Part shown: positions 1-7,047 of the stretch, in pieces | Numbering within the stretch: position 1 is the stretch's first letter | How the letters are laid out: the number at the start of each line of letters is the position of its first letter | Translations under genes and position numbers: made by a program | Assembly (NCBI RefSeq): GCF_018278905.1 | Contig: NZ_CP046600.1 | Location: 1,922,001 to 1,986,000 of the forward strand | Direction: 5' to 3' | DNA: 64,000 nucleotides | From: Mycobacterium spongiae | GTDB taxonomy: Bacteria; Actinomycetota; Actinomycetes; Mycobacteriales; Mycobacteriaceae | The notes under the pieces: generated by a model | What the model was told of the DNA's origin: nothing | Seen by the model: only the letters and a program-made list of their open reading frames with translations | Databases searched by the model: none

Positions 1-1
1 G

Positions 2-823
2 GTGCTTGCGACGGTTGCGCTGTTGCGTGCCGGCGAGACCGAAACGGTGTCGGTTCTGGCGCGGGGTGAGGCCACCGCGGCGCTGGTGGTCGGCCTTGCC
101 ACGGTGCCCGGCGACCCTGTCGCCGGGGTGAGGGGCGGCGCCAACGGGCTGACCGGAGTAGTGGGCGGCGTCGCTGGTGCCCACGAAGCCGAGATTCTGG
201 TAGTTCCGGTTGCGGGTTCCGGCGGACTTGAGCTGCATACCGTCGACCGCGGCGCACCGGGCGTGGACGTGTCGCCGCAGCTGGCGCTGGATATGACGCG
301 GCCACTTGCGGAGGTGCGATTCCGCGACGCGGCGTCGTCGCGCGTAGGCGCGGTCGCCGTTGCCGAGGCCGCAATATCTGCTGCGCTGCAGACAGGGGCG
401 GCCCTGCTTGCCTCCGAGCAACTCGGTCTGGCGCAATGGTGTTTCGACACCACACTGGCCTACGCGAAGGAGCGCAAACAGTTTGGTCGGGCGATCGGGT
501 CTTACCAGGCGATCAAGCACCGCCTGGCCGACCTGTGGTTTGAGGTCAGCTCGGCCACCGCGGCGGCTCGCTACGCCGCCGACACGTGCGCTCGCGGCGA
601 TGACGACGCGACCATTGCCACGGCTATCGCACAGGCATATTGCAGTACAGCAGCCGTTCACGCGGCGGAAGAGTGCGTGCAGCTGCACGGGGGAATCGGT
701 ATGACCTGGGAGTATCCCGCGCACCTATACCTGAAACGGGCCAAGAGTGATCAGCTGGCCCTCGGCACCGCGTACCGTCACCGGACTCGCCTGGCCGACT
801 TGGTCGACTTGCCGGTCGCCTGA
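2..823 (+). CDS. Acyl-CoA dehydrogenase, C-terminal part (cut by window edge)
   Basis: About 273 residues of an acyl-CoA dehydrogenase, an FAD flavoenzyme that makes the alpha-beta double bond in acyl-CoA thioesters. The C-terminal four-helix domain is clear: a stretch with LAYAKERKQFGRAIGSYQ is the usual FAD/dimer region, and the end contains ECVQLHGGIGMTWEYPAHLY followed by the terminal helix. Full-length family members are about 340-390 residues, so roughly the first 90 residues lie upstream of base 1; the GTG at base 2 is probably internal. The gene ends 4 bases before the stop of the convergent hydrolase gene. In M. tuberculosis the gene next to this hydrolase is an SDR, so this border differs. 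The substrate cannot be told from the sequence. Confidence 0.85.
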   Translation: MLATVALLRAGETETVSVLARGEATAALVVGLATVPGDPVAGVRGGANGLTGVVGGVAGAHEAEILVVPVAGSGGLELHTVDRGAPGVDVSPQLALDMTRPLAEVRFRDAASSRVGAVAVAEAAISAALQTGAALLASEQLGLAQWCFDTTLAYAKERKQFGRAIGSYQAIKHRLADLWFEVSSATAAARYAADTCARGDDDATIATAIAQAYCSTAAVHAAEECVQLHGGIGMTWEYPAHLYLKRAKSDQLALGTAYRHRTRLADLVDLPVA

Positions 824-827
824 TTGA

Positions 828-1568
828 TCAGGAGGCCAGCGCCGCGTCGAAGACCTGGGTCAGCGCGGTCCAGTGTCGTTCGTCGGAAGCGCTGTCGTAG
901 GGCGGGTTGTCGGGGACTGCGAACCCGTGGGCAGCCTGATACCACTCGATGCGGTGCTGCACACCGGCCGCTGTGAGGGCCTTGTCCAGCTGCTCGGCGT
1001 CGTCAGGCGTGAAAGACGCGTCGTTTTCAGCGCCGCCAACGTACACGGTTGCGGTCATCCGGTCGGCCAGCAGGTGCGGGCTGTCGGGGCTGTCGGTGAC
1101 CAGGCCGCCGCCGTGAAAGGACGCTGCTGCGGCGACCCGGTCCGGGAGCCGACCGGCCAGCCGAACCGAGATCCGACCACCCATGCAGTAGCCGCACACG
1201 CCGAATCGCTGGCCCGCTACCTCCGGGCGAGCGCTGAGGTAGTCGAGGAATGTGTCGGCGTCGCCGGCGATCATGTCCGGCGTCAGGCTGCCCATCATGG
1301 ACATGATGCGGTTACGCTCCCCGGGGTCGGCGAACGCGGTTCGCATGTCGAACGGCGCCCAGCTGCCGTGGCGGTAGTAGACATCGGGCAGCAGCACGGC
1401 GTAGCCGAATCCGGCTAGCTTGCTCGCCATCTGGCGAAAGGTATCGCGCGCGCCGCCGGCGTCGGGGTACATGACCACACCGGGCCATGGGCCGGGGCCG
1501 TCGGGGGTGAACAGGTGGACGGGGCAGTTGCCGTCCGCAGTGGTGACGTTGTCTGTGATATCCGGCAT
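828..1568 (-). CDS. Dienelactone hydrolase family protein
   Basis: A 246-residue alpha/beta hydrolase of the dienelactone hydrolase family (Rv2765-like). The nucleophile elbow reads GVCGYCMGG, with Cys as nucleophile as in true dienelactone hydrolases, and the catalytic His lies in AAHGFAVPDNPPYD near the C-terminus. There is no signal peptide, so it should be cytoplasmic. The ATG at 1566-1568 is the natural start and gives the usual family length. It is transcribed away from thyA; the shared upstream region is filled by a 56-bp tandem repeat. The physiological substrate is unknown, and a general carboxylesterase role is possible. Confidence 0.85.
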   Translation of the reverse strand: MPDITDNVTTADGNCPVHLFTPDGPGPWPGVVMYPDAGGARDTFRQMASKLAGFGYAVLLPDVYYRHGSWAPFDMRTAFADPGERNRIMSMMGSLTPDMIAGDADTFLDYLSARPEVAGQRFGVCGYCMGGRISVRLAGRLPDRVAAAASFHGGGLVTDSPDSPHLLADRMTATVYVGGAENDASFTPDDAEQLDKALTAAGVQHRIEWYQAAHGFAVPDNPPYDSASDERHWTALTQVFDAALAS

Positions 1569-1604
1569 AGCACTGTTCTACTCCTTGCCCTCGGATACGG
1601 GTTG

Positions 1605-1878
1605 GATGGCGCCGACCCGCCGCGCCCGGCTTCGCCGCGCTTGCGATCGCCGCTGGGTTTGATGGCGCCGACCCGCCGCGCCCGGCTTCGCCGCGCTTGC
1701 GATCGCCGCTGGGTTTGATGGCGCCGACCCGCCGCGCCCGGCTTCGCCGCGCTTGCGATCGCCGCTGGGTTTGATGGCGCCGACCCGCCGCGCCCGGCTT
1801 CGCCGCGCTTGCGATCGCCGCTGGGTTTGATGGCGCCGACCCGCCGCGCCCGGCTTCGCCGCGCTTGCGATCGCCGCT
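1605..1878. repeat. 56-bp tandem repeat, about 4.9 copies
   Basis: Units begin at 1605, 1661, 1717, 1773 and 1829, each starting GATGGCGCCGACCCGCCGCG. The copies look identical by eye, and the last lacks its final 6 bases. Each unit contains the palindrome GCGATCGC. The array occupies nearly all of the intergenic space between the divergent hydrolase gene and thyA and ends 11 bases before the thyA start codon. The unit length is not a multiple of 3 and no gene reads through it. It resembles a mycobacterial VNTR/MIRU-type minisatellite. Confidence 0.95.
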
Positions 1879-1889
1879 AAGCTGACCGC

Positions 1890-2690
1890 GTGCCGATCGC
1901 GACACCGTACGAGGATCTGCTGCGTCTGGTGCTCTCGGCGGGTGCGGCGAAATCCGATCGCACCGGCACCGGAACCCGCAGCCTGTTTGGCCAGCAGATC
2001 CGGTATGACCTGTCGCAGGGTTTCCCGCTGCTCACCACGAAAAGGGTGCATTTCAAATCGGTGGTCTACGAGTTGCTATGGTTCTTGCGCGGTGATTCCA
2101 ACGTCGGCTGGCTGCAAGAACATGGAGTCACCATTTGGGATGAATGGGCCAGCGAGACAGGAGATCTCGGTCCGATCTACGGCGTGCAGTGGCGGTCCTG
2201 GCCGACCCCGTCGGGTGAGCACATCGACCAAATCACTGCAGCGCTGGATTTGCTGCGTACCGACCCGGATTCACGGCGCATCATCGTGTCGGCCTGGAAC
2301 GTCGGCGAAATCCCGCAGATGGCGCTCCCGCCCTGCCATGCCTTTTTCCAGTTCTACGTCGCTGGTGGCCGCCTGAGTTGCCAGCTCTACCAGCGCAGCG
2401 CCGACCTGTTTCTCGGGGTGCCGTTCAACATTGCCAGCTACGCCTTGCTGACCCACATGATGGCTGCTCAGGCCGGTTTTTCGGTGGGCGAGTTCATCTG
2501 GACCGGCGGCGACTGCCACATCTACGACAACCACGTTGAACAGGTCCGGCTCCAGCTTGGCCGTGAACCCCGGCAGTATCCGGAACTCATTCTGGCACAA
2601 CGTGATTCGATCTTCGATTACAGCTACAGCGATATCGTCGTGAAGAACTACGAGCCCCATCCGGCGATCAAAGCCCCAGTGGCTGTATGA
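1890..2690 (+). CDS. thyA: Thymidylate synthase ThyA
   Basis: Folate-dependent thymidylate synthase: converts dUMP to dTMP using methylene-tetrahydrofolate, producing dihydrofolate. The 266 residues cover the full family. The catalytic Cys is in [12 protein letters not shown] (about residue 149), the phosphate-binding Arg is in SDRTGTGT, and [13 protein letters not shown] and the C-terminal APVAV are present. The GTG at 1890 adds three residues relative to M. tuberculosis ThyA (MTPYEDLL...). It starts the run thyA-dfrA-ycaQ-like-hsdM-hsdS; DfrA recycles the dihydrofolate ThyA makes. A second, flavin-dependent synthase (thyX) lies about 7 kb downstream. Confidence 0.97.
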   Translation: MPIATPYEDLLRLVLSAGAAKSDRTGTGTRSLFGQQIRYDLSQGFPLLTTKRVHFKSVVYELLWFLRGDSNVGWLQEHGVTIWDEWASETGDLGPIYGVQWRSWPTPSGEHIDQITAALDLLRTDPDSRRIIVSAWNVGEIPQMALPPCHAFFQFYVAGGRLSCQLYQRSADLFLGVPFNIASYALLTHMMAAQAGFSVGEFIWTGGDCHIYDNHVEQVRLQLGREPRQYPELILAQRDSIFDYSYSDIVVKNYEPHPAIKAPVAV

Positions 2691-2708
2691 GCCCGCTATG
2701 AAGCCGTT

Positions 2709-3203
2709 ATGACTACCGTGGGCCTGATTTGGGCTCAGTCGGCCTCCGGTGTGATCGGCCGAGGCGGCGCCATCCCCTGGCGGCTGCCCGAGGATCTGGC
2801 CCGCTTCAAAGCGGTCACCATGGGCCACACCGTGGTGATGGGTCGTCGCACTTGGGATTCTCTGCCGTCCGGGGTAAGGCCGCTGCCCGGCCGGCGCAAT
2901 GTCGTACTGAGCCGCCAAACTGGCTATATGGCTGATGGAGCGGAGGTGGCCGAATCTTTGGATGTTGCGGTCGCTGCTGTCGCGAAAGAGTCGGAAGTCT
3001 GGGTGATCGGCGGGGGGCAGATCTATGCACGAGCACTACCGCAGGCCACCCGATGTGAGGTCACCGAAGTCGACATCGACCTGCCGCGTGAAGCAGCCGA
3101 CGTGCTGGCCCCGGTGCTCAACGGATCATGGCTCTGCGAGGCGGGGGAGTGGCACGAGAGCAGGTCGGGGTTGCGTTACCGCTTCTGCAGCTACCGTCGA
3201 TAA
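2709..3203 (+). CDS. dfrA: Dihydrofolate reductase
   Basis: NADPH-dependent reduction of dihydrofolate to tetrahydrofolate; the target of antifolates. 164 residues, close to the 159 of M. tuberculosis DfrA. The N-terminus [17 protein letters not shown] and [11 protein letters not shown] carry the catalytic acid (Asp29) and substrate pocket; GRRTWDSLP and VIGGGQIYA are the NADPH-binding motifs. It starts 18 bases after the thyA stop and is surely co-transcribed. Its TAA stop overlaps the ATG of the next gene (TAATG), a sign of translational coupling. Confidence 0.97.
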   Translation: MTTVGLIWAQSASGVIGRGGAIPWRLPEDLARFKAVTMGHTVVMGRRTWDSLPSGVRPLPGRRNVVLSRQTGYMADGAEVAESLDVAVAAVAKESEVWVIGGGQIYARALPQATRCEVTEVDIDLPREAADVLAPVLNGSWLCEAGEWHESRSGLRYRFCSYRR

Positions 3204-4417
3204 TGGGCACCTTGACCGCGGGGCAGGCCCGCCGGGTCGCCGTCGCGGCCCAGGGATTCGCCGACTCCAAACCGGCCGGCCCGATCACGCGCGCGCATCT
3301 CAAAAGGCTGATGTCGCGGATCCAACTACTGCAACTGGATTCGGTGTCGGTTGCGGTGCGGGCGCACTACGCGCCGGTTTTCAGCCGACTAGGCCCCTAT
3401 GACCGCGGCGTGCTCGACCGCGCCGCGTGGTCGCACGGTCGAGCGCGGCTGCTGGTCGAGTATTGGGCTCACGAAGCCGCGCTGGTGGCGGTCGAGGACT
3501 GGCCGTTGCTGCGGTGGCGGATGCGCAACTACCCGCACGGCCGTTGGGGCACCCAGATCGTCAAGGCCAGCCCTCAGCTCGTCGACGACGTAGTCGCCGC
3601 TGTAGCCGAACTGGGGCCGAGTACCGCCGGCCAGATCGAGGCATATCTGGCGGCCGAGTCGCGCGTGACAAGAGGTGCCTGGTGGAACCGCAGCGAAACC
3701 AAGTGGGTGGCCGAGGCGCTGTTCGCCGCCGGGGTGCTCACCACCGCCACCCGGGTCGGCTTCGCTCGCCACTATGACCTGGTAGAGCGGGTGCTGCCGC
3801 GGGACGTGCTGGCCCGGGACGTCGACGATGACCAGGCTATTCGCGAGCTGACGCTCCGGGCTGCCAGCGCGCTGGGTGTGGGCACCGAGGCCGACATCCG
3901 CGACTACTTCCGGCTGTCGGCCCAACAAGTCAAGCCGGTCATCGCCGAGCTGGTCGCCGCCGGTGAGATTGAGCGGGTGAACGTCGACGGCTGGTCCGCG
4001 CCGGCATACCTGCGGGCCGGACGCACGATGCCGCGCCGTGACCGAGGCACGGCCCTGCTGTGTCCCTTCGATCCGTTGATCTTCTATCGGCCTCGGGTGC
4101 AGCGGTTGTTCGATTTCACGTATCGCATTGAGATCTACACCCCAGCAGCCAAGCGCCAGTATGGCTATTACGTGTGGCCGCTGCTGCTGGACGGTCAGCT
4201 GGTAGCACGGGTGGACCTCAAAGCAGATCGTGCCGCCGACACGTTGCGCGTGTTGGCAGCTTTTGCCGAGCCCGAGGTATCGCGCCCGCGGGTTGCTGCG
4301 GCCCTGGCCGGTGAACTCGCGTTGATGGCGTCCTGGTTGGGGGTGGGCGGGGTCACCGCGTCCCGCCGGGGGGATCTGTCCGGGGACTTACGCACAGCCC
4401 TGAAACGGGTCAGCTAG
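3203..4417 (+). CDS. YcaQ/AlkX-like winged-helix DNA glycosylase (predicted interstrand crosslink repair)
   Basis: A 404-residue protein of the winged helix HTH_42 family, typified by E. coli YcaQ (AlkX), a DNA glycosylase that unhooks interstrand crosslinks. The family catalytic motif QxD is visible as Gln44-Leu45-Asp46 (LLQLDSV). The typical C-terminal block is also present: LLCPFDPLIFYRPRVQRLFD followed by KRQYGYYVWPLL. The open frame extends upstream into dfrA, but the ATG at 3203 overlapping the dfrA stop is the better start because it puts the QxD motif at the usual distance. In M. tuberculosis the gene here (Rv2762c) is, as I recall, much shorter, so this looks like the intact form. 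It overlaps hsdM by one base (TAGTG). Activity is inferred from family only. Confidence 0.82.
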   Translation: MGTLTAGQARRVAVAAQGFADSKPAGPITRAHLKRLMSRIQLLQLDSVSVAVRAHYAPVFSRLGPYDRGVLDRAAWSHGRARLLVEYWAHEAALVAVEDWPLLRWRMRNYPHGRWGTQIVKASPQLVDDVVAAVAELGPSTAGQIEAYLAAESRVTRGAWWNRSETKWVAEALFAAGVLTTATRVGFARHYDLVERVLPRDVLARDVDDDQAIRELTLRAASALGVGTEADIRDYFRLSAQQVKPVIAELVAAGEIERVNVDGWSAPAYLRAGRTMPRRDRGTALLCPFDPLIFYRPRVQRLFDFTYRIEIYTPAAKRQYGYYVWPLLLDGQLVARVDLKADRAADTLRVLAAFAEPEVSRPRVAAALAGELALMASWLGVGGVTASRRGDLSGDLRTALKRVS

Positions 4418-5904
4418 TGGGCGACCGCATGGCAGAGGCAGCGTCGACGACGAGAGAGCTCAAACACACGCTCTGGAAGGCCGCTGAGAAACTGCGCGGT
4501 TCGCTGTCGGCCAGCGAATACAAAGACGTCATCCTTGGGCTGGTGTTCCTCAAGTACATCTCCGATGCCCACGAGGAGAATGACGAAGGGCACGGCGACG
4601 TGTTCAGGGTGCCGTCGGCGGCCTGCTGGAAGCCGTTGGCGGACAACGCAAAGTCCCCAAACATTGGTCAGCTCGTGGACGAGGCGATGGCAGCCGTGAT
4701 GACCGTCAACCCCAGGTTGGCTGGGACCCTTCCGCGGTTTTACTGCAATGTCGACCAGCGTCGGCTTGGTGATCTGGTTGGACTGCTTACTGACGCGCGA
4801 TTCAGCAGTCAGGACAGCCATCGCGCGCGGGACCTGATGGGGGAGGTGTACGAATATTTCCTCGGCAATTTCGCCCGCGCCGAAGGTCGACGAGGGGGCG
4901 AATTCTTTACCCCACCCAGTGTCGTCCGTTTGATCGTGGAGGTTCTTGAACCGGCTAGCGGACGGGTGTATGACCCGTGTTGCGGTTCGGGCGGGATGTT
5001 TGTGCAGACCGACAAGTTCATCAGTGCGCACGAGGACGGTGCCCACACCATCTCGATCTACGGGCAGGAGAGCGTCGAACAGACGTGGCGGATGGCGAAG
5101 ATGAACCTGGCCGTCCACGGAATCGACGACACTGGCCTGGGCGCCCGGTCGGGTGACACCTTCGTCCGCGACAACCACGCCGACCTGCGGATGGACTACG
5201 TGCTGGCCAACCCGCCCTTCAATCTCAAAGACTGGGCTCGCAACGAGCAGGATCCACGTTGGCGCTTCGGCGTTCCCCCTGCCAGCAATGCAAACTTCGC
5301 TTGGATCCAGCACATCCTGTCCAAGCTCGCAGCGGATGGCAAGGCCGGTGTGGTGATGGCGAACGGCTCCATGTCGTCGAACGCAGGCGGGGAAGGTGAC
5401 ATTCGAGCGCGGATCGTTGAGGCGGACCTGGTGTCCTGCATGGTCGCGTTGCCCACAAAGCTGTTCCGCAGTACCGGAATTCCAGTGTGTTTGTGGTTCT
5501 TCGCCAAGAACAAGAGCGATCGGTGCGGCCAGGTGCTGTTTATCGACGCGCGTGGCCTCGGTTATCCGGTAGATCGCACCCAACGCGCACTGACCGACGA
5601 CGAGGTAGCCCGGATTGGCGACACCTATCACGCATGGTCCGGCTCCACGTCGGCGGCTGCGAAAGGCGTTGTTTACGAAGATGTTCCGGGGTTCTGTAAA
5701 TCGGCGACGCTGGTCGACATCAGGGCTGCCGGTTACGCACTCAACCCGGGACGGTATGTGGGTACTGCGGCGCCCACTGGTGACGGGGAGCCCGCCGAGG
5801 CCAAGATCGCCCGGTTGACCAAAGAGCTGCTCGCCGCGCTCGACGAATCCGCGCGACGGGACAAGGAAGTACGCCAGCAGCTGGAGCGCGTGCGGTGGAG
5901 GTAA
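4417..5904 (+). CDS. hsdM: Type I restriction-modification DNA methyltransferase subunit HsdM
   Basis: N6-adenine methyltransferase subunit of a type I system. 495 residues from the GTG at 4417, which overlaps the previous stop; an ATG at 4429 is an alternative. The N-terminal HsdM domain (LKHTLWKAAEKLRGSLSASEYKD) is followed by the SAM-binding motif DPCCGSGGMF at residue 186 and the catalytic NPPF at residue 265. It is very close to M. tuberculosis HsdM (Rv2756c, 540 residues), with a shorter linker in the N-terminal part. It overlaps hsdS by 10 bases. No HsdR gene is present in the window, so this is probably a solitary methyltransferase. Confidence 0.95.
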   Translation: MGDRMAEAASTTRELKHTLWKAAEKLRGSLSASEYKDVILGLVFLKYISDAHEENDEGHGDVFRVPSAACWKPLADNAKSPNIGQLVDEAMAAVMTVNPRLAGTLPRFYCNVDQRRLGDLVGLLTDARFSSQDSHRARDLMGEVYEYFLGNFARAEGRRGGEFFTPPSVVRLIVEVLEPASGRVYDPCCGSGGMFVQTDKFISAHEDGAHTISIYGQESVEQTWRMAKMNLAVHGIDDTGLGARSGDTFVRDNHADLRMDYVLANPPFNLKDWARNEQDPRWRFGVPPASNANFAWIQHILSKLAADGKAGVVMANGSMSSNAGGEGDIRARIVEADLVSCMVALPTKLFRSTGIPVCLWFFAKNKSDRCGQVLFIDARGLGYPVDRTQRALTDDEVARIGDTYHAWSGSTSAAAKGVVYEDVPGFCKSATLVDIRAAGYALNPGRYVGTAAPTGDGEPAEAKIARLTKELLAALDESARRDKEVRQQLERVRWR

Positions 5905-6977
5905 GGCTGGGTGATCATCTCGACTTTCGCAGCGGGAGCGGCTCGCCGGCGCGAATGGCCAAAGGACCGTTCCCGGTTTTCGGCGCCAATGGGGCGATCG
6001 GGTACGCGGCCACACACAACGTAAGTGGTCCCGCCGTAGTGGTCGGCCGCGTCGGATCGTATTGCGGCAGTTTGCGCTATTGCGATTCCGCTGCCTGGGT
6101 CACGGACAATGCGTTGATCTGCTGGGCAAAGAACGTGCAGGAAACCCGGTATTGGTATTACGCGCTACACACCTGCGGGCTCAATGATCACCGAGCCGGA
6201 TCGGGGCAGCCCCTACTCAATCAAAGAATCCTGCGTGACATTAGGGTCCGGGCGGTCCCTGCGCGGGAGCGCCTGCGGATCGCGGAGTTTCTTGGTGCCG
6301 TTGACGACAAGATAGCCGCGAACCAGCGCGTGATCGAGGCCGCCGAAGCCCTGATGGTCGTCAGTATTGAACCGATTTCGGATCATGTACCGCTGTCGAC
6401 TCTCGCGCGTCGGACGACGGCATTTCTCAACCCTGAGGGCTTCGACGACACGGTCGCCCACTTCAGCCTTCCGGCCTTCGATGACGGAGCGAAGCCTCGG
6501 ATTGTCAACGCCGAATCCATCCGAAGCGCCAAGTTCCTTTTGACCCAGCCATGCGTGCTGGTTGCCAAGCTGAACCCCAGAATCCCGCGAATCTGGAATG
6601 TTGTTCGGCTCCCCGCGGAAATGGCATTGGCAAGTACGGAATTCGTGGCGTTGCGGCCGATCGGCACCGATAGCTCGGCCCTGTGGGCAGCGGTACGACA
6701 CGATGATGTCGTGGCAACGTTGCAACGACATGTCGCCGGCACCACTGGCAGTCGCCAAAGAGTTCACCCACGGGACCTCATGAACGTTCGGGTGCCAGAC
6801 GTTCGGCGGTTGACTCACGCGCAGTCGCGCGCGATCGCGAGCTTGGGCAGCCTCTGCGATGAGCGGCGAACCGAATCTATCCGGTTGGCAACCTTCCGCG
6901 ACGGGCTGCTACCACTCCTGATGTCCGGCACGGTACGGGTCGAGGACGGCCCTGCGAAGGTAAGTCACCCGATGTGA
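5895..6977 (+). CDS. hsdS: Type I methyltransferase specificity subunit HsdS, full length
   Basis: Sequence-recognition subunit that with HsdM sets the methylated site. 360 residues with the standard layout: a first target-recognition domain (about residues 1-125), a conserved helix (RIAEFLGAVDDKIAANQRV), a second recognition domain (about 165-310), and a second helix (SLCDERRTESIRLATFRDG). The first domain, with VVGRVGSYCGSLRYCDSAAW, is like the M. tuberculosis short gene Rv2755c. There, hsdS is split into two pieces by vapBC toxin-antitoxin genes; here it is one gene and those toxin genes are absent. The GTG start at 5895 overlaps hsdM. Confidence 0.92.
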   Translation: MEVRLGDHLDFRSGSGSPARMAKGPFPVFGANGAIGYAATHNVSGPAVVVGRVGSYCGSLRYCDSAAWVTDNALICWAKNVQETRYWYYALHTCGLNDHRAGSGQPLLNQRILRDIRVRAVPARERLRIAEFLGAVDDKIAANQRVIEAAEALMVVSIEPISDHVPLSTLARRTTAFLNPEGFDDTVAHFSLPAFDDGAKPRIVNAESIRSAKFLLTQPCVLVAKLNPRIPRIWNVVRLPAEMALASTEFVALRPIGTDSSALWAAVRHDDVVATLQRHVAGTTGSRQRVHPRDLMNVRVPDVRRLTHAQSRAIASLGSLCDERRTESIRLATFRDGLLPLLMSGTVRVEDGPAKVSHPM

Positions 6978-7047
6978 GCCGTGGTTCTGCGGCACCGCTG
7001 ACGTTGGTTGGCGTCAATGGCCATGCGGCATGGCTTTGTTCCGCGGC

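Noticed and set aside
1645..1652. GCGATCGC as a HIP1-type genome signature
   Set aside because: HIP1 is a cyanobacterial feature; here the octamer recurs because it is part of the 56-bp unit.
1605..1878. CRISPR array
   Set aside because: Units are contiguous with no spacers and no cas genes nearby.
1312..2051. Long minus-strand frames with repeated Arg/Ala-rich residues
   Set aside because: They are translations of the 56-bp repeat and overlap thyA antisense; no conserved protein features.
4414..6015. 533-codon minus-strand frame
   Set aside because: Fully antisense to hsdM, which has clear SAM and NPPF motifs; long antisense frames are usual in GC-rich DNA.
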